Source: Sepioteuthis lessoniana (Eukaryota; Mollusca; Cephalopoda; Myopsida; Loliginidae). From it: DNA of 64,000 nucleotides. The DNA is taken from assembly GCA_963585895.1 (NCBI GenBank), contig OY757911.1:57146361-57210360 (forward strand), written 5' to 3'. Positions 11,246 to 23,369 of this stretch are shown here, piece after piece; position 1 is the stretch's first letter; the number at the start of each line of letters is the position of its first letter. A program made the position numbers and the translations under genes. The notes under the pieces were generated by a model, which saw nothing but the letters and a program-made list of their open reading frames with translations, was not told the origin of the DNA and did not search any database.

Positions 11246-11554
11246 ATTGGTTTTCCGTTTATCAATAATAATGAGAGCAATCTAGTAGCCGATGTCTCAC
11301 AATTGAGATAGTTTACTATTTTAAACTTATTAATTCGTCATTTTCTTACTGTATGTTAGTGTTACCGAACAGTGGTTTGAAACAGCAGCAAAGATGAATC
11401 CCGGGTGTTTTCTTCTTTAAAAAAATAGATCAGTTTTAAACTGTTGAATAATGTGCTAGTTTCCCTTTGTAAAATCATGCAATATTTTCAACAGTATTTT
11501 GTGGAAGAGGTTTCGGTTCGCGTTGCTATAAGTTATAATTATTCTTTTCTTAAA

Positions 11555-12000
11555 ATACTTTGGTTTGATTTGGTTATGTTTTATGATATATCAACCATTA
11601 ATACCAAATCAATTTTTATTCATATAAACAGTGCACACTTTGAATGTCAAAAATACTTCTATATCAAACTATTCCGTTTAACATGAGTATACAGTTTAAA
11701 TGACAGAAAACGTTTTATTTCAAAGATTCCAGTTTAGCATAAGTACACAGCTTCAATGTCAAAAACATTTTTATTTCAAACAATCCAGTATTGTATAAGC
11801 ATGCAGTTTAGTTTTAGTTGATCCATTGATAGGATCCAATCAAGTGCTACCACTTCGGGCCACAGTGGACTTTGGAGTGATGGCAATAAAGAGGTACTAT
11901 GCCTTCCCTAAAGGCCCATGATTACTGGAATCTCAACATCAGATTATTTCGTGTCATATACCAGGACACTCCTTGCGGAATTTTACCCTTCTACAGAGAA
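11555..12000 (-). mobile_element. SINE family A copy
   Basis: The tail (GGTTTGATTTGGTTATG, then TATCAACC) is at 11561-11600. Degenerate repeats of the CAGTTTAGCATAAGTACA type follow at 11625-11815. The core (GTGCTACCACTTC ... ATCAACATCAGATT) is at 11850-11945, and CAGGACACTCCTTG at 11960-11980. Confidence 0.7.
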
Positions 12001-12495
12001 GTAGTCAGGTTATTCTACAGTCACAGTAAACTGGACAATTCTAGCATACTGAATGATTTGCAGATTCCATGTGAAATATTGATGCACATTAACATGACTT
12101 CATGTGTATCCATTTTCACAAAAAATTCACGCAAATTATAATGAGTTCTGACTTCTCTGCTTGTCACATTATTGGCGCTTGCCACCCTAACCAGTCTGAT
12201 AAATATAATTTTGGGAGAAGTTTGAAGCTATTTCTTGCTCTTGAGCGGCTACAATGTAACGCTCAATCTCTCTTGTTCAGTTCTTCTCTAGCCGTTGTAA
12301 GGAAGGAGTTGTCTGCTCTGATGGAAAACTGTTCGTGGCGATTTAATTTCTCTCTAATGAGTACGCTTGGCATCCTCCAAACTTGTATTATATTGCATGA
12401 ATTCCTTAATGTTTTCTTGATGATTCAATCGCAATCTCTATATTAGGTTGAGAAACTTTCCTCAGAAACTGTGACCCTGATTGAAGTGACCAGAT
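12001..12495. other. Unassigned stretch with a 114-codon frame
   Basis: An open frame at 12102-12446 (+) is longer than most here but shows no motif, and neither strand gives a recognisable protein. It could be an old repeat. I do not call it a gene. Confidence 0.35.
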
Positions 12496-12499
12496 ATCG

Positions 12500-12640
12500 A
12501 ATCAGAATAGAGATAGAAGTTGAGTTGAGGAACAGAAATATGAAATTCGACTCGGAAACAAATATATGAACATCTCGGAGATGCTGTCAGTCAAGAGATA
12601 ATGATTTATGGTGCGGGTTTCAAACTAGTTCAATCGAGAA
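12500..12640 (+). pseudogene. Possible N-terminal fragment of the RLE-type LINE
   Basis: GAAATTCGACTCGGAAAC followed by ATGAACATCTC (about 12541-12580) resembles the segment of LINE copy 2 near 2163-2195 (IRLETQIK). It is short and diverged, so this is a weak call. Confidence 0.3.
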
Positions 12641-13229
12641 TCTTTCCAACAAGGACGTCAAGTGTAAAGAATCTTCAATCTTTTATGTTCTATTTCCAAC
12701 ACTAGAATAACTCAAAATCACCAAGAAAAGAATCTCTTGCGAAAAAAAAAAAAGAATAAGTAAAAACTCCACAATGTAGTAATTTACTGCTATTTGTTTC
12801 ATTTCTATTATTCTAATTGAATAGAATTAATCAAAGTCAGATATTGGACAATCTTTAAGTGGTGCAGTGTGAAATACCTCTTTATAGTGATTACTCCAGA
12901 ACAAATTTTGACCCGGAAAAAGTATCTGTTAACGTCCAATCTCTGTATCAAATATATTTGTTTAAACTACTCATATTGCTTGATGCTATATAATTGTAAA
13001 TCAATTGTATTAATGGTGACTTGAAGCTATAATTGTTTTCTAATAATTATTAATTCAAGCAATATAAATGTGTGCAAATAAATAACTACTATTGAATGGA
13101 AAAATTTATTTGAATCTATATAATGATTTGTATTGGTTAGGAATAATTGAAGAAATTCAACTAAATACACATTTTTGGTATTGGTTAGAGATACTTGATA
13201 TATAACTGTGGGGAAAAATCGTAAATAAC
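12641..13229. other. AT-rich stretch, nothing assigned
   Basis: No reading frame, repeat or motif that I can support. Confidence 0.5.
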
Positions 13230-13345
13230 TACATGAGAAAAAAGTAACTATAAATATTCAATGAAAGCTATTCCATAACCTCTTATAAAATACGCCTATA
13301 TGAGCTCACATGTCATTAAAATCAATCAATCAATCAAAATGATCC
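13230..13345 (+). repeat. Dispersed repeat with (AATC)n tail, copy 1
   Basis: It ends with TGTCATTAAAATCAATC repeated in a short AATC run. The same end recurs at about 14990 and 25345, preceded by related sequence (ATAAAATAcg/ACCC). It looks like the 3' end of a retroposon. Confidence 0.5.
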
Positions 13346-13914
13346 TACAAACATTTGAGTTGGGCGGTGCAATTTCCGTGGATGATTCTGCGAACAATTA
13401 AAAATAAGTGTTGATCAGAGCACTTGTGAACAAATGAAGCTGGATGGACCAAGCGAAATATTAAATTAAAAAAAAAAAACAAACAAACAAAAAAAACAAG
13501 GAAAATCGATAAGAAGTGGCTGGCTGGCAATGTAATAAGAGAATCTGACAATTATTTCTCCAAAAAGTGCCAGATAAGTAAGAGCAGACTTAAAAAGATA
13601 ATGAAACCTACCTGCAACACTCATTTTGAACAATGACAATATAATCTAAAATAACACAGAGAAACGAGTTAAAGGTGTGTTCACTCATCTTATAACTGTC
13701 TAAAAGTGCATTCTTATCGATACAAATGATAAATATATGAATTGCTTTACTGTTGATAATATCATGATGCAATCAGAAATCATGCTTTTTTTATTACTTA
13801 GTGTTAACTATTCGTGATGTGTACATGTAATAAGATTACCTTATGGGAACTACTCAAGAAGAATGTGTGGTGTCTGGAATAATTTCTGAAAGCAACAAAC
13901 CACAAAGTTGCAGT

Positions 13915-14135
13915 TTTACAGCAACTAGCCTCCTGTCTCACAAACCATTCAAGTAAACAAACAATAAATTTTCTGTGCTGCTGAAGAAGTAAAGACGAAC
14001 TTATAATCGACGATCTCTTAAGGATCCCTGCACATAGACATGGCTGTTTTGTCCGACAAGTAAAAACTTACACCAGATTTATGTGGACACAGAGTGCTCT
14101 CTCGAAGAACTCTTAGGAGTGCTGGATAACAGTGA
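13915..14135 (+). pseudogene. RTE-like LINE 3' end, strongly decayed
   Basis: CTCCTGTCTCACAAACC near 13930 corresponds to the family's LPP-I-TIQV segment. GAAGTAAAGACGAACTTAT at about 13985-14005 corresponds to RSKDEL. Later bases match the GRP/TYI stretch weakly. It runs into the (AG)n array. Confidence 0.55.
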
Positions 14136-14141
14136 TTGACG

Positions 14142-14142
<1 letters not shown>

Positions 14143-14178
<36 letters not shown>
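14143..14178. repeat. (AG)n microsatellite
   Basis: About 18 AG units. Confidence 0.97.
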
Positions 14179-14181
<3 letters not shown>

Positions 14182-14570
14182 CGTGATTTAATGACGATGA
14201 AATGTTTTAATAAAAGTTGTAATTGTAAAATGATTTATTTTAAAATGGTTTTTGCTACATTACTTTTCTATATTTTCTCTCTTTACTTTCCGTTGAATTC
14301 CATTTTTTTGCTTCATAGTTTAATCTTCTCATCACTTATAAACTTACATCAATTTTAAGACGGAATTAGTGTTGCCATATCACTTGGGTTTAATCTCTAA
14401 ATTGTATTCTCTGCAAATGTATCCTACGTATGACAGTAAATTACATCTGGCGTGAAGGCTCCTGTTCCGGAGGTCTGGAGATTGCCATTACTCACTTGTC
14501 CACTCAAATTCGGAGTTGAAGTACTTGTTAGAGTCCTGAGGGTAGAAATTTTTGCGAACTATTGTAAAAT
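14179..14570. other. Unassigned spacer between two RTE-like fragments
   Basis: No coding or repeat signature recognised. Confidence 0.5.
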
Positions 14571-14574
14571 TGTG

Positions 14575-14868
14575 GGGTGCTACCTGCCCCCTATCACGAA
14601 AACTATTCAAGTTAGACGAACCAGACATGCAGGACACTGCTGGAGAAGCAGAGATGAACTCATAAGAGATGTACTCTTATGGATCCCCACACATGGCCGC
14701 GCAAAAGCAGGACGACCAGCTCGAACGTACATTCAGCAGCTATGTGAGGATACAGGCTGTTGTCCTGAAGACCTACCTAGGGCGATGAACGATAGGGAGG
14801 AGTGGCGAGAGAGGGTCAGGGATATCCGTGCTACCAGCGCGATATGATGATGATGATGATGATGATTG
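14575..14868 (+). pseudogene. RTE-like LINE 3' end with intact-looking C-terminus
   Basis: This is the best-preserved C-terminal tail of the family: LPPITKTIQVRRTRHAGHC, then WRSRDELIRDVLLWIPTHG, then GRPARTYIQQLCEDTG and EREERVRDIRA-like sequence, with a stop at 14845-14847. It is followed by (ATG)6 at 14847-14866, the kind of short tandem tail expected of RTE-clade elements. It is 5'-truncated to about 290 bp. The open frame reading into it from 14452 joins unrelated upstream sequence by chance. Confidence 0.85.
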
Positions 14869-14874
14869 TAAAAT

Positions 14875-14995
14875 TAAGAAACTATACAAAAACTGTAAAT
14901 ATAAGCGTATAATATACACACTTCTCTCGCATCTACGCATAAAGTAATCCCAGATGGTTTCATATGCCGTTAAAATCATTCACCTAATCAATCAA
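14875..14995 (+). repeat. Dispersed repeat with (AATC)n tail, copy 2
   Basis: GCATAAAGTAATCCCAGATG (14936-14955) followed by ATATGCCGTTAAAATCATTC and AATCAATCAA mirrors the copy at 25230-25355. Confidence 0.55.
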
Positions 14996-14999
14996 TTAT

Positions 15000-15420
15000 A
15001 TTGTTGTTGCTTTGTTCTTTTTTGTTTTGGTTTGTTTTTTTTTCGTTTTGTTTTGTTTGATTTTTTAAAACTATTTCAGTGTTTTATTATGACTTTTAAC
15101 TGTTTATATATTTTTATTTCTTAACAAATATATCTGGTAGCTTTACACCAATTATTCCTAATGTTTACCTCCATCTGTATAGCTTTGCCTATATATTTAT
15201 CTTCCCTATTTCTAGTCTTTCTAGTTAACTTTTTTTATAACTTGTTTGAGAAAAAGTTTACCCATATTTTGGAAACGGGAAGCACTATTTAGTAGCTTCG
15301 AGTGATTTGACCAAAGTTGTGAGGGTTCAAACCATACTAGGCGGTGAGAAGCCGAACCCCACCGAATTCACGTCACCGGATTTGCCTCTGTGGCGTGGAG
15401 TACATCGCGAAATCCATGCT
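15000..15420. other. T-rich spacer with a possible tRNA-like box
   Basis: Low-complexity T/G runs occupy 15000-15110. GAGGGTTCAAACCATAC at 15321-15337 resembles a pol III B box, but without a convincing A box I do not call a SINE. Confidence 0.4.
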
Positions 15421-15424
15421 TTTA

Positions 15425-15590
15425 GGCTTACTTGATCCTCGAAGTTCTTGCAAAAGTTTTTGAACTCTTTGATTGCTGTTCTATGATCAACTCTGCCTTC
15501 AGATTTCGCACAACAAATGTTTTCGCTTGGTTTCGCAACATTATAGCCGAGTTCAAAATCGTAAAACATAATTTTCCAAATCAAGTCACA
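15425..15590 (-). pseudogene. Mariner-like transposase N-terminal fragment (probable)
   Basis: The minus-strand frame reads FYDFELGYNVAKPSENICC ... RTAIKEFKNFCKNFEDQVSL. This resembles the N-terminal helix-turn-helix region of mariner transposases (a ...FKLG..A.ETA..I... stretch followed by ..RWF..F..GD.SLED...). Only this segment is present. The assignment is by pattern recognition and is moderate. Confidence 0.45.
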
Positions 15591-15866
15591 TGTTCATCGT
15601 TGCCGCTTACAAATCACACACTGACAGAAGCAATGTGGAACGTGCCAGCACACCAGCTACCACGACACTTCCAACCCCAGCCCGTACTATCCATGGATTG
15701 AAATGCTTCCGTCACTTGATATACAAGCCACAAATTAGCACGTATCCAAATACTACAAAACCTTACACTAGTTTTTCCTTAGTAAGATCAGTTATAAGCG
15801 ACCTGCTCATTTTATTTCATTCAAACCCATTCTATTTATTTCATTGAACTCGCTGATATATCCTAG
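15591..15866. other. Unassigned stretch before the solo LTR
   Basis: No supported feature. Confidence 0.5.
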
Positions 15867-16326
15867 TGTTGTATATTGACCGCCAACCCGACCAAGCAGT
15901 CAAAAGAAGAAATGTACCTGTGGAAATAACAGGTGCATCCGGTCAAAGATAACAGGAGATCAGGGGTGACCTTGAGTGTCGAGGGGTTGAATTGAGTGCG
16001 AAATTGTGACGCTCGCAGGAAGTAGGTGGACGTCAAATTATTTTATAACCCCGGCGACAGGAAGTTCAGATCAGTTGGAGAGAAGATGCTGGAATGAGAA
16101 CCATGTACCAGCAGAGGCTGGGCTCCCAAGCCCCCGGTTGAGCAACCAGGAGAGCCAGAAGAGTGGGGGTCAATATGTTGCAGTCTTTGTTCGGTCTCCA
16201 ACTCACAATACTTTCAATAAAGTGAGCGGTATATTTTTCTAAAGAACTGTATCCGCTCGTCTTTATTGTGTTGAATATGTTTCTGCATGCATATGCGTAT
16301 GTATAGTTGTTCATGGCTATACAACA
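15867..16326 (+). mobile_element. Solo LTR with perfect termini and 4-bp target duplication
   Basis: The 460-bp segment begins TGTTGTA (15867-15873) and ends TACAACA (16320-16326), an exact 7-bp inverted terminal repeat of TG...CA type. CTAG flanks it on both sides (15863-15866 and 16327-16330), the short duplication left by an integrase. A polyadenylation signal AATAAA lies at 16216-16221, 110 bp from the end. No internal region, primer site or pol follows, so it is a solo LTR left by LTR-LTR recombination. A diverged copy is at 46561-47272 on the other strand. The LTR superfamily (gypsy or BEL) cannot be settled from the LTR alone. Confidence 0.85.
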
Positions 16327-16845
16327 CTAGCATATGTTCAGTTTCCTTCATCCTTCATTTTTTTTTTTTATTGAAACAATGTATCTTCTCTTTCTTCTAT
16401 GCCATCTTCTCTTACTCGTACTGTATTCTTGAACCTGCTATTTTACAGTTCTTGTGCAAATATCTTTCTCAATTCCACAATGAGTGTTTCGCCAGAAAAT
16501 GGACTGCTATTGTCATGTTTATGCCTCCAATAATCAATGAATAATCTAAGGATTCTCTGTATTTATAGATTTTAGCATTTCACATAGCAAAACTGTAAAT
16601 CCTTAACCGTGTTTAGAAACCGAAATAAAATAACGGGACAAACCATGCACAATGGAATGATCAAAATGTTTCTTTGATATCATTAGTTGAAATCCTATGC
16701 CAACAGGATCCTATATATGTATAACCCTCTCTATTCCATCATATGTACTTTATGATTAACGCACATTTAAAACTATTGATTTCTTTCTTTAATGACATAT
16801 TTAATGCTGCACTTCGTGGTAGAAGAAATGTTATGGTACAATTTA
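16327..16845. other. Unassigned AT-rich stretch
   Basis: Pyrimidine-rich at 16340-16400. Open frames are short and without motifs. Confidence 0.5.
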
Positions 16846-16849
16846 GCCT

Positions 16850-16985
16850 GTAGCTTAGCGAGATAAGTGTGTTTATAACCTTTCTAAGAATATCAGTCCC
16901 AAAGTAACGTAATAGAGCGACTGAAATTTGAACTTTATTACTATTATGTCACAGTTCAAAATGTTAATCACTAAGCCACGGGCAT
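16850..16985 (-). mobile_element. tRNA-derived SINE, family C, truncated
   Basis: The minus-strand head has A box GTGGCTTAGTGATTAAC and B-box-like AAGTTCAAATTTCAG. The family C body motif (TCTTAGAAAGGTTATAAAC) follows, corresponding to CTTTGGGAAAGGTATGAAT in the copy at 43477-43774. Confidence 0.6.
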
Positions 16986-17044
16986 AATACACTTTAAAAT
17001 TTTAGATAAATATAAAAGATATATTTGCATTAATCAATCATTAA

Positions 17045-17046
<2 letters not shown>

Positions 17047-17092
<46 letters not shown>
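17047..17092. repeat. (TA)n microsatellite
   Basis: About 23 TA units. Confidence 0.97.
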
Positions 17093-17094
<2 letters not shown>

Positions 17095-17096
<2 letters not shown>

Positions 17097-17930
17097 GAAA
17101 CGATGAAAGATCCAAAAGAAACAAATTAAGGGTATAATGGGATTTTTATCGAGATTTGCAAAACCTAACATCTGATACGGAATTTGAATTCTAAACTTTT
17201 AAAATAATGTAAAGAGTTGTTCGTCTTAACAAATTATCATTTCAATTGTAGCTGTAAGGGAATTATACCGTGCTGCATTTAGATGTCTTACAAAAATACA
17301 ACAGCCAAAAGAAAGACAAGTTGAAAAATTTCAACATCCCGTCCAAGAGACTTGGTGTAGCTTAAACTAACACCTCGGATTGAAAACATCAGTTGGCGAG
17401 AAACTTACAGAGGTCACCAAACTCAATCAGCCATATATTTTGTGATAGGGATTAGTTAAACGATGCCGTTCATACGTGGCCAATGTTCTAGTGGATTGCT
17501 GTGCGAATACCAATCGAGTTTTTCGAGTCGCTCTCCAAGCTACGGTACGAGGATACAAGTGGTCTTCTTAACGGAGAGAGTGTGAACTTTTTCCGGGATA
17601 CGGAAGAATTTCTTTATATTGGAAGAAGGAAATTACCGCATATTTTGTCTGTTATCTATTTCAACCTGCCAAGAAACTAAAGAAGAGAATAAAGCAACAG
17701 AGATTCTAACATAAAGTTGTGACACAATGAATGTTCATAGTCTGAATACAATCTCCAAATGAATAAATATGGCTTGGTCAAGGGCTCCATTGGATACCTG
17801 TCGGATGGTCAGCGTCAGAAAGCTACCACGGTGAGCGCTGTACGAGGAGAAGAGAGTTAAACATAGAAATCAAATGTTAGAACTTTCTGATGTATTCTTC
17901 TATCAGTTTGAGTCACTGGAGCAATTATCG
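17095..17930. other. Unassigned stretch
   Basis: Composition is slightly less AT-rich at 17340-17640, but I recognise no gene or repeat. Confidence 0.45.
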
Positions 17931-17939
17931 AGAATTCTG

Positions 17940-18135
17940 CACGAAGTATAATAGATTTTTACAGATGGACGCGCCAGTGTTAGCCGACAAGCAAAAACAT
18001 AGACCAGCTCTGTATGGACACAGGATGCAGCTGAGAGGAACTCCCAGGAGCGTTAGATGATATTAATGAATGGCAAGATAGATTCAGGAAATTCAATGAT
18101 TTCTGCACGATTTGATGCCGATGATGAAGTAATTT
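17940..18135 (+). pseudogene. RTE-like LINE 3' end, decayed
   Basis: The sequence at about 17965-18060 translates in pieces to RQAKT, DTGCS-like and EELPGALDD-like segments of the RTE-like C-terminus. It ends at GATGCCGATGATGAAG, a decayed ATG tail. Confidence 0.6.
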
Positions 18136-18149
18136 CGAGAAACCTTAAC

Positions 18150-18635
18150 CGTTTCTCCCTTTTCAGAGGAAATCTTTTTAAACAGAAAACGATGGTAAAA
18201 AACACAGGTTGACAAAAAAAAAGAAAAAAACACAAAACGAAAGACACCAAACATCTTTTGTAGCTAATTTGAGAGCGCTGAATCTTAAAAGGACTTTACT
18301 TTTCTTCGTTAGCAAATGTTTTTGCTGCTCGGAGATGTCTCATTAATAGAAAAAACAGTTTTCTCTTGCTTTCTGCATAACCGATATTGACCGATGGCAA
18401 TATTTCTCAAAGTAAAATCGTGGAAACTTTTCAAATCATATCTAAACCAACAAATATTGATCTGCATATCAAAAAATACTATTTTTGCCCTAACAATCAG
18501 AGCCTAACCCTTTAAATATAACATGATTGGATGTACCAAGACTAATTTGTATTTTCATCGAATCATTTAATAAAATAACAGCAGAAATAAAAACCTTTGT
18601 GAACATAAGAACCACGGTAAATATTTTCTCTCTCT
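18150..18635. other. Unassigned AT-rich stretch
   Basis: No supported feature. Confidence 0.5.
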
Positions 18636-18639
18636 TGAT

Positions 18640-19095
18640 TGTCTATCTTGTTCAAAGTTTTTTAAGTCGCTTTTGATATTCCAACAGTAGTCAACTATCA
18701 CTCGGTTGTCTTATATTCCTTGGTAGCGTTTTTCCATTGTTTTGATATGCCGATGGAATCGTTCTTCTTGCTCATCACTTACATTACCTCCCTTTTCAGG
18801 AATTTATTCAAATGACTATGTAAAAAATAAACATTGATACCCATATTAGTGCCTATGTCTCTTAGATTTTTCAGCAGTTTTTCCACAAATTTCATACAGA
18901 TTTCAACCCGGCGATTGTCTTAGAAGTTTTTCACAACGTCAACAAAGGATGTCATTAATCAAATCAACAGACTCATCGTGTGTTTCCTGATGTTATGGTG
19001 GAACCATTTTTGTGATGTTCACTTGTACAATGGAATAGGTACATTCAATTGTGATGTCTTTAATTGGAGTTTTTTTCCAACTGTGAAAATAAAAG
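18640..19095 (-). pseudogene. Pseudogene of a conserved multicopy invertebrate ORF
   Basis: The minus strand reads, in pieces, MTSFVDVVKNF (about 18955), a stop, NRRVEICMKFVEKLLKNL, GTNMGINVYFLHSHLNKF (about 18840), then GNVSDEQEERFHRHIKTMEKR, YQGI, a stop, and DYCWNIKSDL (about 18665). I recognise this order (F..VV..FLGN.RA.NY, LG..M..K.H.LHSHLD.F, DEQGERFHQDI...E.RYQG, DYCW.LKRD) from memory as a recurrent uncharacterised protein of arthropods, cnidarians and molluscs, often multicopy and possibly carried by a mobile element. At least two in-frame stops and frame changes make this copy dead. The function is unknown to me, and the upstream limit may extend beyond 19095. Confidence 0.7.
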
Positions 19096-19099
19096 GCCG

Positions 19100-20265
19100 C
19101 AATATGCTTGGTTTCCTTCTGTAGTGAAGGAGCAAAAAAAAATTGGATAAATTCATGAATATCAAACGGATAATTTTAGGGTTTCATTTTTCATGTCTGA
19201 ATTCTGAAGTTAAAATGGAAACATTCGGTACCTAAAATTATTTTATCTGTCAAAAAAACCCTTTTTTTATTAAATAAAAAAGTTTATTTCAGGTGGCAGC
19301 CATAGACTACTCGGTATACCTGAAAACTGATGGATTTCTCCGACCTTTATTTGCTATTTTTTTCCAAAAATATGCAATTGCAGTCAAGCAAAATCGGTCG
19401 CTCTCCATGAAAAACTAATGTTATTTTAAGAATCGACATCATCAAATTAGTAAAAAAAATTTTTTTGTTTCTTGGAACCCAAAATTGAAAGACCGATGAT
19501 ATAACTAGTTTAACAAACATGATAGATTATTTCTACATTTTCTCTTTAGTCTTACCATGTCAATTTGTTAGCTGTTATTTGATTAAATTCTCATTTTACG
19601 ATCATTATAACAAGCTGCTGTTAAAGTCCTGACATCTATCATGACGTAAGTGTGAGCTTCAGACAGTTTAATAGATATGTAAATCATATTCTCGTCTTTT
19701 TGTACAGTTATGTCCTTTACTTTATATGAATAATTCTTACCAGATACCTAGAGATAGGATCCTGTCATATTCAAGAAAAACTATTCTTCAAAACCTTTAT
19801 TGAATACTGGAAGGAATGAACCAATAAATTTAATATTGAAAGTAAAACGAAAATATCATCTATTAGAGAAATGACTGCACACTAATTATCTCTGAAAAAA
19901 AATGTTGTTTACTGAACTCTATATAAATAGGTAACCTATTTCTTAAATTAATTAAATGTACTTTTAAACTATTTATTTCATGACACTAACAAAGAAGCCT
20001 ATTTTGTGAGAGTATTACAAGTTTATTTAAAAATTTATTCAAGTAATACTTGCTGGAAGAAAATAAATAAAATGAGATATATCATCTTATGAAATACTTG
20101 ACAAATAAATAAAATAGATTATTAGTTAGCTTTTCATGAAGAACGTTACTTTGAGAGATAAATGCAAAATTATCTAATTAAATATTTTTCTTTGAATCTA
20201 AGAGAGGAGAAGAAAACGTATTTTTACAATTGCATTTCGTGTATTATTCATTTTTACTTAGCCCA
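19100..20265. other. AT-rich stretch next to the pseudogene
   Basis: It may hold more of the antisense pseudogene (a somewhat protein-like patch at 19290-19400 on the minus strand), but nothing beyond that is supported. Confidence 0.4.
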
Positions 20266-20269
20266 GACG

Positions 20270-20585
20270 GCTGGAGCAGTAAAATAGACCGACTAAATTT
20301 CGGCAGAAGGATAAAACCACGCCAATGATTGTCAGGGGTATGACACCAACCAATGTGATGGTCAAGCTGCAGTAATGCCGGAAAATTCGCAAAGTGGAGT
20401 AGCCGTTTAATGCTATCGCATCAATGAATCAAATAGAACTGTCTGACATTTAGTCTAAGTGCAAACAAATGACTTATGCTAAATTTAATTGTTTGATATA
20501 CAACTGTTTAATCATTTACCTGTGTGTAAACAAATAACTTATGTTTAAATGAATGGTTTGTGATACATAGCAATACTTGGAACTA
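20270..20585 (+). mobile_element. SINE family A copy (head, core, part of repeats)
   Basis: The tRNA-like head is TAGCCCAGACGGCTGGAGC (20260-20278 area). The core follows with ATCAAATAGAACTG, then AT-rich units containing GTGCAAACAAATGACTTATG and GTGTAAACAAATAACTTATG (two copies, about 60 bp apart). Confidence 0.65.
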
Positions 20586-20814
20586 TATAACTGTGCATAA
20601 GATTGAACTTAGATTGTTAACAAACGTTATCAACAAAACGTATTTACAAATCACGCATGTATAAAGAAGATTTCGCATTAGATATCTTAAAATGGTTAAT
20701 ATGCCATAAGACGAAACCAAGTATTCTTCTTGTAAACAGATCATTAACATAAAACGTTTATTTTCCTGTGGAAATAACACTTTGAAAAAAGATGCGAAGT
20801 TGAGGCACTGGATG

Positions 20815-21634
20815 CAGTACCGTGCAAAAGTTTTTGGATTCTTTAAACTATTGTAAATTTCTGATAATTGACAACTTATAAGTGGATATTTATCATTACG
20901 ATTTTGCTGATGAAATATTGGTCTTGTTGCAGCCATTTCCATGACTTATTATTATAATTTGTAGTCGCATTTCTGAATGAGAGGGTTAAATGCAAAGGTA
21001 CCCACTGAAATGGCCGTGAGAATGTTTTCGTTAACCACATATAAACCAAACAAGATATTGTGTTTCAAAGTATAAAAATTTTCCACTGCTAATATGCAGA
21101 TATTTTCACGCAAAAGTACCGATTTATTTAATTTGGTACTGAGAAAATTGTTATATCTAAAATCATGACGTAAGTTTCCAAAGAAATGGGTATTAAGATT
21201 GCAAAGATGGCCAAAAATAAGAACCAGCAAGCAATAGATAAAGAACTAGAAATTTCAAGAAACGGCATCCCGGAAATCCTCTCGAAGATTTAAGTCTATG
21301 GATATATTTTGGATCGACTAGGATGTGGTGACCCTCGAAGATGTAGCGCAGGATAGTATGGAAACAGATCAGGATACTAAAAGCTCAGCCAAGCAAGACT
21401 GAAATTCAAGTAATGGATGGGTACAACTTCACCAATTTGGTATGAGAAGATAACACAAACAACATCCTCCGAAAACATGAACTAAAGAGAAGCAGTGAAG
21501 TTAAGAAAGGAGAATTAATTAAAGCTAATTTATTTCATCTTTGAAACGCACAATGCGAAATATCCACTTATAAGTTGGCAATTTGTAGAAATTAAAAATT
21601 GTTCAAATTGGCCGAAGACTTTTCCACGGTACTC
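20815..21634. mobile_element. Tc1/mariner-type TIR element without transposase
   Basis: The left end, CAGTACCGTGCAAAAG at 20815, and the inverted right end (rc: GAGTACCGTGGAAAAG, ending 21634) start an imperfect terminal inverted repeat of about 80 bp. The arms converge again on the shared stretch AACTTATAAGTGGATATTT. TA flanks the right end (21635-21636) and TG the left. The terminal sequence resembles ends that I associate with Tc1-like transposons. The 820-bp interior has no recognisable transposase, so it is a non-autonomous or decayed element. Confidence 0.65.
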
Positions 21635-21639
21635 TACAA

Positions 21640-22963
<1,324 letters not shown>

Positions 22964-23365
22964 CCGACGTCTAAACAAGAAATGATCCGCAGAATGGTTG
23001 CCATTTTAACGCATATATATGATTCCTTTCTTTTGTAGGTAAAAAAAAATATATGACTTCAAAGATGGGTACTCCTTAGATACACACACATACACACACA
23101 CACACCAGAGGGCGGCTGAAAATTTCACAGGGTCACAACATAGCCGTTGATGATGACTTTTATACTCATGGGATCCAAGCAGAACAATATGATGAAAATT
23201 AAATCTCATTTGGTTACAGTCACGTGTGCGTGTGTGGATATATCTCTTTGAGTGACATAAGGACTGTTGCTCCTTTTATATATACGAATATTGACTCTAA
23301 AACCTTTTAAAAACCTCATATATGCGAATGTTTATCTGAATTCATTGACATGAGTTCCACTGTAT
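22964..23365. other. Unassigned stretch with a short AC run
   Basis: An interrupted AC run lies at 23082-23105. Nothing else is supported. Confidence 0.45.
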
Positions 23366-23369
23366 ATAT

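Noticed and set aside
14452..14570. Upstream part of the 131-codon frame ending in the RTE-like tail
   Set aside because: The sequence before about 14575 has no match to the other RTE-like copies. The open frame is a chance fusion.
20583..20942. 119-codon minus-strand frame
   Set aside because: It crosses the left TIR of the 20.8-21.6 kb element, so it cannot be a conserved unit.
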